Shown: positions 15,922 to 22,913 of the stretch, one piece after another
Layout of the letters: every line of letters starts with the position of its first letter
Position numbering within the stretch: position 1 is the stretch's first letter
Source: Oscillospiraceae bacterium
Lineage (GTDB): Bacteria; Bacillota; Clostridia; Oscillospirales; CAG-272
DNA: 38,005 nucleotides
Direction of reading: 5' to 3'
NCBI GenBank assembly: GCA_015064255.1
Contig: SVSP01000026.1
Span: 1 to 38,005, forward strand
Notes under the pieces: generated by a model
What the model saw: only the letters and a program-made list of their open reading frames with translations
What the model was told of the DNA's origin: nothing
Databases searched by the model: none
Program-made: the position numbers and the translations under genes

Positions 15922-16422
15922 CTATTCCACGAATATCCTGACGGTATCGCCGTCCGCGCTTTCGACCTCTACAAGATTGCCCATAGCGCCTTGATTAACG
16001 AGCATCATTATCTTTTCAAGATCAATATTCTTCAGCATATTATTTCCCGAAAACTGCGGAAGTTCCATTCCCATATCGAGTGCTACCTGCACGAGCGCCA
16101 CGGGAAGGTTTACGCGCACCTTATCGCCATCGCACGAATCCACGACGATACGTACCATCATATCGTTTATATTTTTGCGCTCCGATTCGGGAAGCATTCT
16201 TACTGCGGGAACATCTGCTTTCTTTCCCGAAAGCAGTTCATCGACGCTCACTCCGAGGATTTTCGCAAGATCGGGAAGAAGCGAAATATCGGGACAGGTC
16301 TGATCGTTCTCCCACTTGCTTACAGCCTGCGGAGAGACGTTCAGCTTTTCGGCAAGCTCGTCCTGCTTAAGTCCTTTTTCACGGCGCAGCTCCGCTATTC
16401 TTTTTCCTAATGTGTTTTCCAT
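15922..16422 (-). CDS. XRE-family regulator with C-terminal SHOCT-like domain
   Basis: A 166-residue protein. Residues 1-65 are a classic Cro/CI-type helix-turn-helix (LKQDELAEKLNVSPQAVSKWE). After a linker, residues about 88-166 form a second domain with VNLPVALVQVALDMG and the closing VEVESADGDTVRIFVE, which resembles the SHOCT-like domain of Firmicute stress regulators. The ATG has AAAGGAG 9 bp upstream and a TTCAGA-17-TATAAT promoter. The coupled downstream gene encodes a free copy of the C-terminal domain. The target genes are not evident. Confidence 0.85.
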   Translation of the reverse strand: MENTLGKRIAELRREKGLKQDELAEKLNVSPQAVSKWENDQTCPDISLLPDLAKILGVSVDELLSGKKADVPAVRMLPESERKNINDMMVRIVVDSCDGDKVRVNLPVALVQVALDMGMELPQFSGNNMLKNIDLEKIMMLVNQGAMGNLVEVESADGDTVRIFVE

Positions 16423-16450
16423 ATCCGTACTCCTTTCAGTTGGTATCTTA

Positions 16451-16479
16451 ATTATACCGCCCCAAACTGCAAATCTGAA
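16451..16479 (-). promoter_or_regulatory. Promoter of the XRE/SHOCT-like pair
   Basis: On the minus strand, TTCAGA (16479-16474), a 17-bp spacer and TATAAT (16456-16451). The -35 is weak. Confidence 0.55.
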
Positions 16480-16489
16480 TGGATTATCA

Positions 16490-16515
16490 GTTGAATACGG
16501 CGTATTTTAATCAAC
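16490..16515. promoter_or_regulatory. Imperfect palindrome upstream of the XRE promoter, possible operator
   Basis: GTTG, then AATACG-G-CGTATT (16494-16506, perfect), then a closing TCAAC (16511-16515) form a dyad just upstream of the XRE promoter's -35. It could be an operator for the XRE protein. No second copy was found in the window. Confidence 0.3.
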
Positions 16516-16574
16516 CAAATGGAGAATAATCACTCAACCGACGGTTAAGTCGACTAAAAGAGTTTTACTTACTA

Positions 16575-17390
16575 TTAGAGGTTAAGAAAATCCTTGCGGT
16601 ATTCAAGACCGAATGCTTCTGCGACCGCCTTGAGCTCGGGATCGAGAATGGTATTTACGTGAGGCATATGAGCTGTGAGCATATAGAGCTGTGCAGCCTT
16701 TTCAACTGTTTCGATAAGTCCGAAGGTTTCGTCCATATCCTTACCTGCTCCGTATATTCCGTGAAGTCCCCAAACCACAAGACGGAATTCTTCCATCTTT
16801 TTGGCGGTTGCTATACCGATATCGTTATTTCCGCATACCATCCAGGGAAGGACACCGATACCGTCGGGGAATACGACTATACACTCTGTGCACATTTCCC
16901 ATATTGTATGTGTAAACTTCTTGTCGCTGAGCTCGTGAACGTGAGTCATTGCAAGTGTATAGGTCGGATGTGTGTGCATTATAACGCGGTTTTTCGGATC
17001 TTTTTTAAGACGCGCCATATGGCTCATAAGATGCGCGGGAAGCTCGCTCGTGAATTTTCCGCCGTCCTTATATCCCCAAAGAAGCTCAGCCGTTGTTCCG
17101 TCCTTTGCGATACGGATGATACCGAGGTTTGTTTCGGGATCAACTTCAACGTTTTTGAAGTATTTTCCTGTTCCCGTAACTATAAATATCTTACCGATAA
17201 GCTCTGTAGCGTCAAAGCCTGTGGGAATTTCACGAATTACGTTATCAAGGTCAAGATACTCTGCGACCTCGTCTTCTTCAAGCATATAGCTTATATTTCC
17301 GCCGTTACGCTCATCCCATCCGAGTCTGTACATATTTGCGGTAGTTCTTTTCATTTCTTCCACAAAGGGAGCTGTCATAATATCTTTCAT
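16575..17390 (-). CDS. rhaD: L-rhamnulose-1-phosphate aldolase
   Basis: A 271-residue class II aldolase, close to the length of E. coli RhaD (274). It cleaves L-rhamnulose 1-phosphate to dihydroxyacetone phosphate and L-lactaldehyde in the cytoplasm. The substrate-loop motif NGGNISYML (28-36) and the zinc-binding HTHPTYTLAMTH are clear, with a further His downstream in WGLHGIYGAG. The ATG overlaps the rhaA stop (ATGA), so it relies on coupling; only a weak purine-rich site precedes it. Rhamnulokinase, needed between RhaA and RhaD, is not in the window. Confidence 0.93.
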   Translation of the reverse strand: MKDIMTAPFVEEMKRTTANMYRLGWDERNGGNISYMLEEDEVAEYLDLDNVIREIPTGFDATELIGKIFIVTGTGKYFKNVEVDPETNLGIIRIAKDGTTAELLWGYKDGGKFTSELPAHLMSHMARLKKDPKNRVIMHTHPTYTLAMTHVHELSDKKFTHTIWEMCTECIVVFPDGIGVLPWMVCGNNDIGIATAKKMEEFRLVVWGLHGIYGAGKDMDETFGLIETVEKAAQLYMLTAHMPHVNTILDPELKAVAEAFGLEYRKDFLNL

Positions 17391-18628
17391 TTTCTTTCTT
17401 TCAACACTTTCTTTTCATAATTTTTTACTGCTGTAATATAGTCGCTGTCTGTATTTTCACGGCGAAGGAATTCGTTCCATATATCGCCGAAAGGTGCGGT
17501 CTTAAGCTCTTCGTGCATAACCATAAGAGCTGTCATATCGTTTTCGTCCTGTAATCTTTTCATTTCCGCGCTCGGCTGAAGGAGTGCGAAAAGAAGTGCC
17601 TTCGAAACGTTTCTTACACCCGTCACCCACGCTGATATGCGGTTGATAGAGGCGTCAAAATAGTCTGTTGCGATAAATACGCGCTCAAGAGCGTCGTTTC
17701 TTACTATTTCCTTTGCTATTTCCTTTGTTTCGTCATCAAAGAGAACTACGTGGTCGGAGTCCCATCTTACGCCTCGCGTAATATGAAGAGCTATCTTATC
17801 GCTGAAAAGGAGAAGCGAGGAAATTTTATCGGAAACCACCTCTGTAGGATGGTAATGACCGTTATCCATAAGAGGAGTAAGTCCGTTTTGCATCGAATAA
17901 GAGAGTGTGAACTCTGCAGAGCCTACCGTATATGACTCCACACCTATACCGAACACCTTTGATTCAAGTGTAACGAAAACCTTTGACTTGTCGTACTGAA
18001 CCGAAAGTATCTCGTCGAGAGATTTTTTAAATCTTGCGCGCGGACCTATTCTGTCTGCGGGAATATCCTTATATCCGTCGGGAATCCAGAAATTTATAAC
18101 CGAGGGGATACCCGTTTCATTTGCAAAATATTCTGCAATACGGATACACGCCTTTCCGTGCTCTACCCAGAACGCACGCACCTCTTCGTCGGGAGAAGAA
18201 AGTGTAAGTCCGTCCTTTACCATCGGGTGTGAGAAATAGGTCGGATTAAAATCGAGACCGAGTCCGCGATCCTTTGCAAACTTTACCCATTTTGCAAAGT
18301 GCTTCGACTCTATCTTATCTCTGTCGGCATACTCTCCGTCTTCAAAGATCGCATAGCTTGCGTGAAGATTGAGCTTTTTCTTGCCGGGAATAAGCGAAAA
18401 TGCTTTATCGATATCTGCCATAAGCTCTTCGGGTGTGGTAGCTTTTCCGGGATAGTTACCGGTAGTCTGAATACCGCCCGACAGCGCCTCTCTGCTGTCA
18501 AACCCCATAACGTCGTCGCCCTGCCAGCAGTGTACCGATATACTGACATTTTTCAGTGTATCAAGTGCTTTTTCGGTATCAACTCCGTATGAGGAATATA
18601 TTTTTCTTGCTTCTTCGTAACGTGACAT
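17387..18628 (-). CDS. rhaA: L-rhamnose isomerase
   Basis: A 413-residue TIM-barrel enzyme (E. coli RhaA is 419) converting L-rhamnose to L-rhamnulose with two metal ions. The metal-site region is recognisable in MDNGHYHPTE and WDSDHVVLF, and the N-terminal SVHCWQGDDV block matches the family. It is the first gene of a two-gene operon with rhaD (4-bp overlap), driven by TTGAAA-17-TATTAT. The ribosome site AAAGGT lies 11 bp from the ATG. It feeds rhamnose from pectin-type polysaccharides into glycolysis. Confidence 0.95.
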   Translation of the reverse strand: MSRYEEARKIYSSYGVDTEKALDTLKNVSISVHCWQGDDVMGFDSREALSGGIQTTGNYPGKATTPEELMADIDKAFSLIPGKKKLNLHASYAIFEDGEYADRDKIESKHFAKWVKFAKDRGLGLDFNPTYFSHPMVKDGLTLSSPDEEVRAFWVEHGKACIRIAEYFANETGIPSVINFWIPDGYKDIPADRIGPRARFKKSLDEILSVQYDKSKVFVTLESKVFGIGVESYTVGSAEFTLSYSMQNGLTPLMDNGHYHPTEVVSDKISSLLLFSDKIALHITRGVRWDSDHVVLFDDETKEIAKEIVRNDALERVFIATDYFDASINRISAWVTGVRNVSKALLFALLQPSAEMKRLQDENDMTALMVMHEELKTAPFGDIWNEFLRRENTDSDYITAVKNYEKKVLKERK

Positions 18629-18685
18629 AGTTTATAAATACCTTTCATTTAAGATTAAGTGACTAAACATATCATAATCGTTTTA

Positions 18686-18714
18686 ATAATAGCATATATC
18701 TTTTGCTTTTTCAA
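18686..18714 (-). promoter_or_regulatory. Promoter of rhaA-rhaD
   Basis: On the minus strand, TTGAAA (18714-18709), a 17-bp spacer and TATTAT (18691-18686), 57 bp before the rhaA start. Confidence 0.65.
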
Positions 18715-18733
18715 TACCAATTTTTCAAAAGTT

Positions 18734-18773
18734 AAAAAAACATACCCGAAAAGCTCAAAAATACTTTTCGGGT
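18734..18773 (-). terminator. Intrinsic terminator downstream of the GH32-like gene
   Basis: A perfect 10-bp stem (ACCCGAAAAG 18744-18753 with CTTTTCGGGT 18764-18773, 10-nt loop) is followed on the minus strand by ATGTTTTTTTAAC. It lies about 77 bp after the stop at 18850. Confidence 0.8.
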
Positions 18774-18849
18774 GTTGCTTTACAAGTTTGATTTTCTCTC
18801 AAGACTGATTATATTTAAACAAAATCGATTAAAATACTTTTAACATAAG

Positions 18850-20361
18850 TCAATAAATCTGCTTCATACTCCAAATCTTCAGAGATTCAGTGCGAATATC
18901 GCCGCCGAGTGCGGAAAGATAAATCCGATCGCTTTCCGGAAGCGTGGGATACGACATATTAAATGCAATTCTTCCTTGGCAGAATACCTCTACCGTGCAG
19001 CAGTCAACAAGAACTCTGACATTAAGCTTACGATCCTCGCCTGTCAGCGGAACTGATATTGTTTCGGGTGATTTTCCCATTTGATGAGTATCAAGCGAGG
19101 AATGGGTGGAATCAATAGTCACGTAAGCACGGTCTCTCCACGTACCGTGACGTTCGGCAAAGCGTACTGTCGTGTGTTCATACTGTGAAGACAATAGTTC
19201 TATCTCAAAACCGTTTGCACGGGACAAATCAACGGTCATTTGTATATCCAAAGCTTTTCCGCGCGCGGGGATTTCGATACGTTCGCCAAGCTTTGCATCA
19301 AACGCGCCGTCGCAAAGAAGTGTGTCGTGAAGCGTATCGTATTGCGGAAGCGGAGATATCACAGGGTTTTCGTTTTCATCCAAAGTGATGTGATACATCA
19401 TAGTCATCACACCTCTGCGCGGATACGTCGGATCCTCCATTGTACCGTCAGCACAGTTAAATATGCAGTATGCACCGCCGTTTCCGTCACTCATAGCGCA
19501 AGGAGCGTTCAGCGTACCGTTACCCGGTGTATCAAACGAAAGCTTTACGTGTCGGTCCGGACGGAATTTATGCGAAATATCGTTATATATTCCCGAATAC
19601 ATATGCGGTCCTGTATTATGGCTGAAATGAAGCAGCAAATAACGGTCATCGTGCATATGAATAAAATATGGGCAAGCACCGTCTTCGCCAACCGCAAGAA
19701 ACGGATTATCATCCATTAATTCTCCGATATATACCCAGTTAACAAGATTCTGAGAGAAAAACTGATATTCAGCCATACGAGTACCGTCGGACGTATCCCT
19801 GCAAAATCCCGACAAAGCAAAGTAGCCTTCTTTTTCGCGTCGCAAATGAGGATCGAAAACCCTATACGGTTCACCGGGACGATGCGGAATCACGGCATTT
19901 CCCGTAAGCTTTTTCCAATTCAGCAGCAACGGATCTCGTGATTCGGCAACAAAATTTCCCCGTTCGGTTCCATAATACATTGCCAGCACTCGGTCCTCTT
20001 CCACCAAAGTGTTTCCGCTGAAGACGGCGTGCTCAGGATCCGGGTAAATTGCCGTCGGTAGATCCTCCCAATGAACGAGATCCTCGCTGACAGCGTGTCC
20101 CCAATGCTGTCTTGGGTCAATGGGTGGATACTGCTGATAGAACATATGATATTTTCCGTTATAACGGCAAATACCGTTAGGATCGTTCAGATTACCGTTC
20201 GGAGAACAAAAATGATAGTAGGGAGTATACGGATGATTGCGAATTTTACTTCTGTACTCACGAAACTCGGCAAGCTGTTCACTGTTTTCAAGTGCTATCT
20301 TCTGCTCGTCCTCTGTTTCGGGCCAAATTACAAACGGAAGCTTTGACTGATTCTTACCCAT
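18850..20361 (-). CDS. Divergent GH32-family protein (beta-fructosidase-like)
   Basis: A 503-residue cytoplasmic protein with an N-terminal five-bladed propeller and a C-terminal beta-sandwich, as in GH32 invertases and fructanases. The nucleophile motif LNDPNG and the C-terminal LVDCCTVEVFCQG are clear. Two other active-site blocks depart from consensus: the Arg-Asp-Pro motif reads FDP (YRVFDPHL), and the Glu-Cys motif reads GACP, with a Glu three residues earlier. Substrate or activity may therefore differ from sucrose-6-phosphate hydrolysis. The ATG at 20361 with AGGAG 8 bp upstream is chosen over an in-frame ATG at 20385 that has no ribosome site. It is monocistronic with its own promoter and terminator; no PTS or fructokinase gene is nearby. 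Confidence 0.82.
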   Translation of the reverse strand: MGKNQSKLPFVIWPETEDEQKIALENSEQLAEFREYRSKIRNHPYTPYYHFCSPNGNLNDPNGICRYNGKYHMFYQQYPPIDPRQHWGHAVSEDLVHWEDLPTAIYPDPEHAVFSGNTLVEEDRVLAMYYGTERGNFVAESRDPLLLNWKKLTGNAVIPHRPGEPYRVFDPHLRREKEGYFALSGFCRDTSDGTRMAEYQFFSQNLVNWVYIGELMDDNPFLAVGEDGACPYFIHMHDDRYLLLHFSHNTGPHMYSGIYNDISHKFRPDRHVKLSFDTPGNGTLNAPCAMSDGNGGAYCIFNCADGTMEDPTYPRRGVMTMMYHITLDENENPVISPLPQYDTLHDTLLCDGAFDAKLGERIEIPARGKALDIQMTVDLSRANGFEIELLSSQYEHTTVRFAERHGTWRDRAYVTIDSTHSSLDTHQMGKSPETISVPLTGEDRKLNVRVLVDCCTVEVFCQGRIAFNMSYPTLPESDRIYLSALGGDIRTESLKIWSMKQIY

Positions 20362-20398
20362 AAATAGATCTCCTGTTTTGCACATTTTATTTTCGTAT

Positions 20399-20427
20399 AT
20401 ACTATCACATCAGAACATAAAAGTCAA
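20399..20427 (-). promoter_or_regulatory. Promoter of the GH32-like gene
   Basis: On the minus strand, TTGACT (20427-20422), a 17-bp spacer and TAGTAT (20404-20399). Confidence 0.55.
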
Positions 20428-20451
20428 GACACCATACAGTCAAACAAAACA

Positions 20452-20490
20452 GATATGGCGCGATACTGCTCTTAGGTATCGCGCCATATC
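20452..20490 (-). terminator. Strong hairpin terminator after the coaX-panT operon
   Basis: A perfect 15-bp stem (20452-20466 with 20476-20490, 9-nt loop) lies just after the stop at 20513 on the minus strand, followed by TGTTTTGTTTGAC. The U-tract is interrupted, but stem strength and position support termination. Confidence 0.7.
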
Positions 20491-20512
20491 ATTATGTGAT
20501 TTTCAATTCATT

Positions 20513-21103
20513 TCAGTTGCGTTTTTTGCCGAGGCTGATTATCTTTACGATAGCCGGACTGAAAATAATATTTGCGAGAAGCTCGAAAACAAAATTAAGT
20601 CCCACGAAAACGACTATCAGATATACAAACACGGAAGTTCCTTCTGCAGAAGCACCTGCTTTTACCGTATCAAAGAAAAATACGAGGCATCCGAGCAGGA
20701 ATATCGCCGTATTTACAACGGGACAAACTATTGCGCTTACGACAACAGCCGCATACTTGTTGAACTTTTCAAGAAGCTTATAAGCAAGACCTGCCGAAAG
20801 ACCTGCGAGGATTCCCTTAACCATAACGGTTATAACAGTTCCGGGTAGGCTGAGTCCGAACCAGAATACCGCGTCTGCCGTAGCGAAAAATATTGCACCC
20901 GACACACCGCCAAGCCAAGCACCCGTCAGCGGTCCGCAAAGAACGGCACCTATTACGACCGGTATAAGTGTAAGTGAAATGGATGCAAGTCCGCCGATTT
21001 TGACAAATCCACCGAAATAAGCGAGAACTGCTACCATTGCGGTAAGAAGTGCCACAAGAGCAAGCTTTTTGATCTGCTCACCGTTTTTGTTTGTTGTTTT
21101 CAT
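20513..21103 (-). CDS. ECF transporter S component, probably for pantothenate (PanT-like)
   Basis: A 196-residue hydrophobic protein with about six membrane helices and the small-residue-rich first helix (KKLALVALLTAMVAVLAY) typical of ECF S components, which bind a vitamin and dock on a shared energising module encoded elsewhere. It directly follows the pantothenate kinase gene coaX on the same strand, the usual place of PanT in Clostridia, so pantothenate is the likely substrate (inference from context). The ATG at 21103 with GGAGG 7 bp upstream is preferred over the frame opening at 21142. The 92-bp gap after coaX shows no clear promoter. Confidence 0.85.
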   Translation of the reverse strand: MKTTNKNGEQIKKLALVALLTAMVAVLAYFGGFVKIGGLASISLTLIPVVIGAVLCGPLTGAWLGGVSGAIFFATADAVFWFGLSLPGTVITVMVKGILAGLSAGLAYKLLEKFNKYAAVVVSAIVCPVVNTAIFLLGCLVFFFDTVKAGASAEGTSVFVYLIVVFVGLNFVFELLANIIFSPAIVKIISLGKKRN

Positions 21104-21195
21104 AAATTTCCTCCTTGCTGTCGTCCGCAAAACGCGGTACAACGCATATAAATTTATATCAACTCCCTAAAGAGTAATATACAACGTTAAAATAT

Positions 21196-21960
21196 TCAGT
21201 TGTTTTTCTTATATAAGATATTCAGACCCTTCAGAACAAGGTTTTCATCAAGTGTTATTTTATGCTTACAGTAGTTCACGATTATAGGTGCCGATCCGCC
21301 CGTTGCGTAAACGCTGAGTTCTTCTCCGACCTCCTCGTTTATACGGTCTATCATACCGTCAACCATACTCGCGCTGCCGAATATTACACCCGATTTCATA
21401 CAATCTGCAGTATTTTTTGCAACTATCGACGGCGGTGCTTCAAGGCTTACCTGAGGAAGCTGCGCAGTACCCTCCGCAAGTGCTTTAAGTCCCATATGGA
21501 CGCCCGGAATTATCGAAACGCCTATAAACGTTCCTTTTCCGTTTATTACCATCATTTTTGTTGCCGTACCCATATCCACTATAAGCGCAGGGCTTCCGTA
21601 TATATGATGTGTAGCAACGCACGCACATATAAGGTCTGTTCCGACAGATGAGGGCGTGTCACAATGGATGTTTATCCCCGTTTTTATACCTGGTCCGACC
21701 ATTATCGGCTCAACACCGTAAACAAATTTTACAGCCTTCTTCATTACCGTATTAAGCGGAGGTACTACCGAAGAAATGATAGCACCCTTGACCTCTGTCT
21801 TATCTACGCTATGTATGGCGAGCGTATTTACTATCTTACTTGCATATTCATCCGATGTTTTTGAGGCGTTTGTGGCGATACGTGCAACAAAAACAAGCTC
21901 ATCGTCTTTAAATCCGCCAAAGGTTATATTCGTATTACCTATATCAATGGTAAGAATCAT
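21196..21960 (-). CDS. coaX: Type III pantothenate kinase
   Basis: A 254-residue cytoplasmic enzyme, the usual CoaX length, phosphorylating pantothenate in the first step of coenzyme A synthesis. It has the ASKHA-fold signatures: DIGNTN at the N-terminus (phosphate-binding), GPGIKTGI, VDMGTATK (second phosphate motif) and ATGGSAP near the C-terminus. The start is the ATG at 21960, giving MILTIDIGNTN with AAAGGCGG upstream, rather than the ATG at 21981, which would place extra residues before the first strand. It probably forms an operon with the downstream S component. Confidence 0.95.
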   Translation of the reverse strand: MILTIDIGNTNITFGGFKDDELVFVARIATNASKTSDEYASKIVNTLAIHSVDKTEVKGAIISSVVPPLNTVMKKAVKFVYGVEPIMVGPGIKTGINIHCDTPSSVGTDLICACVATHHIYGSPALIVDMGTATKMMVINGKGTFIGVSIIPGVHMGLKALAEGTAQLPQVSLEAPPSIVAKNTADCMKSGVIFGSASMVDGMIDRINEEVGEELSVYATGGSAPIIVNYCKHKITLDENLVLKGLNILYKKNN

Positions 21961-22013
21961 ATTTTGCCGCCTTTCAAACATTTTAAACAGTGAATGTCCT
22001 CATATATTTTAGT

Positions 22014-22041
22014 ATTATACTATTAAAATCCAAAAATTCAA
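22014..22041 (-). promoter_or_regulatory. Promoter of coaX
   Basis: On the minus strand, TTGAAT (22041-22036), a 16-bp spacer and TATAAT (22019-22014), about 50 bp before the start. Confidence 0.65.
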
Positions 22042-22115
22042 GTGTGTTTTTGCAATTTTGTAAACCGAGTGAATATATCACTTATCTTTTATCGATTACT
22101 ATAACATATGTACAA

Positions 22116-22144
22116 AAAAATCACAGAAGGACGAAGTGATTTTT
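22116..22144 (-). terminator. Terminator hairpin overlapping the stop codon of the Crp/Fnr gene
   Basis: AAAAATCAC (22116-22124) pairs with GTGATTTTT (22136-22144) over an 11-nt loop. On the minus strand the second arm runs into TTTTTTTGTAC. The last six codons and the stop (22121-22123) are part of the hairpin. Confidence 0.55.
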
Positions 22145-22780
22145 CGTATTCTCTATTATTCCCTCGTTTTTCAGCTTACTTATTTCAACAGAGAGACCGC
22201 TTCTGTCAACGTCAAGATAATCTGCAAGCTCCTGCCTGTCAAACGGTATATCAAAGCTGTTATTCTGAACGTTCTTTGACTGCATCATAAGGTATGACAT
22301 AAGCTTTTCCCTTGTCGTCCTCCTTGACGTTATTTCCATTTTCTGATGGAACGTAATAGTTTTTTCGGCAAGATCTCTCATCAGATTAAAAATAAGTTTC
22401 TGATGAAATCCGCAGTTATTCGAGCAGGTATAGAGTATACGAGAACATTCAATAAACATTATTTCACTCGGCTCATTTGCAATTACAGCAGCGGGAAGTG
22501 CTTCGATCTCCGCACAAGCAAATTCTTCGGCAAAAACCTGTCCCGGTCCTATCTCACTCAGTATACTTCTGTTCCCGTAATAATCTATCTGTATTAACTG
22601 TACCGAGCCCGAAAGGACTATTCCTATATGTTTAGCGGCAGCACCCTCTGCAAAAACGGTATATTTCTTATCGAAAAAATCTGTCTTTGCTCCGAGACAC
22701 GTGAGCATTTTTACAAGATTTTCGTCCTCTATCTGATAAAACAGCGGACACTTTCTTAAAATTTCCAAATATTTTTTCAA
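22121..22780 (-). CDS. Crp/Fnr-family transcriptional regulator
   Basis: A 219-residue protein: an effector-binding beta-roll (about 5-120), a long helix and a winged helix-turn-helix (about 145-219; FDRQELADYLDVDRSGLSVEISKL). It belongs to the clostridial Crp/Fnr group with cysteines in ECSRILYTCSNNCGF (about 137-151), often linked to redox or nitrosative stress genes. There is no classic FNR N-terminal Fe-S cluster pattern. The start is taken as TTG 22780: AAAAGGAG lies exactly 6 bp upstream, while the ATG at 22810 has no site and would lie upstream of the predicted transcript start. A perfect palindrome sits at its predicted transcript start, suggesting autorepression. It is divergent from the dehydrogenase/ferredoxin genes it probably controls. 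Confidence 0.85.
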   Translation of the reverse strand: MKKYLEILRKCPLFYQIEDENLVKMLTCLGAKTDFFDKKYTVFAEGAAAKHIGIVLSGSVQLIQIDYYGNRSILSEIGPGQVFAEEFACAEIEALPAAVIANEPSEIMFIECSRILYTCSNNCGFHQKLIFNLMRDLAEKTITFHQKMEITSRRTTREKLMSYLMMQSKNVQNNSFDIPFDRQELADYLDVDRSGLSVEISKLKNEGIIENTKNHFVLL

Positions 22781-22793
22781 TTTCTTCTCCTTT

Positions 22794-22809
22794 TGTTGAA
22801 ATTTCAACA
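22794..22809. promoter_or_regulatory. Perfect 16-bp palindrome, probable Crp/Fnr operator
   Basis: TGTTGAAATTTCAACA is fully self-complementary. Its centre (22801.5) is 41.5 bp upstream of the start expected from the plus-strand TATAAT at 22831-22836, the class II activator position. It also covers the transcript start expected for the divergent regulator gene. No second copy was seen in the window. Confidence 0.7.
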
Positions 22810-22810
22810 T

Positions 22811-22839
22811 ATTTTACATTTGTATTGTACTATAATCAA
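22811..22839 (-). promoter_or_regulatory. Promoter of the Crp/Fnr gene
   Basis: On the minus strand, TTGATT (22839-22834), a 17-bp spacer and TAAAAT (22816-22811). Its -35 overlaps the -10 of the opposite promoter. Confidence 0.65.
22831..22836 (+). promoter_or_regulatory. -10 box of the D-LDH/ferredoxin operon, without a usable -35
   Basis: TATAAT is consensus, but no TTGACA-like hexamer lies 15-19 bp upstream. The nearest, TTTACA at 22813, is only 12 bp away. The activator palindrome at -41.5 takes the place of the -35, so expression should depend on the regulator. Confidence 0.6.
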
Positions 22840-22913
22840 GACAGAAAATCAAGAAGCAAACGAATAAATTTCCAAGTTATCATAAATTATCAAGCACGAA
22901 AGGCGTGAACGAT

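Noticed and set aside
20452..20490. 15-bp palindrome as an operator for the GH32-like gene.
   Set aside because: It lies directly downstream of the ECF S-component stop with a T-rich tail and is better explained as a terminator.
21104..21195. Possible riboswitch or internal promoter between coaX and the ECF S component.
   Set aside because: Only a 4-bp ACTC/GAGT dyad and A/T-rich sequence were found; no conserved RNA motif or well-spaced promoter.
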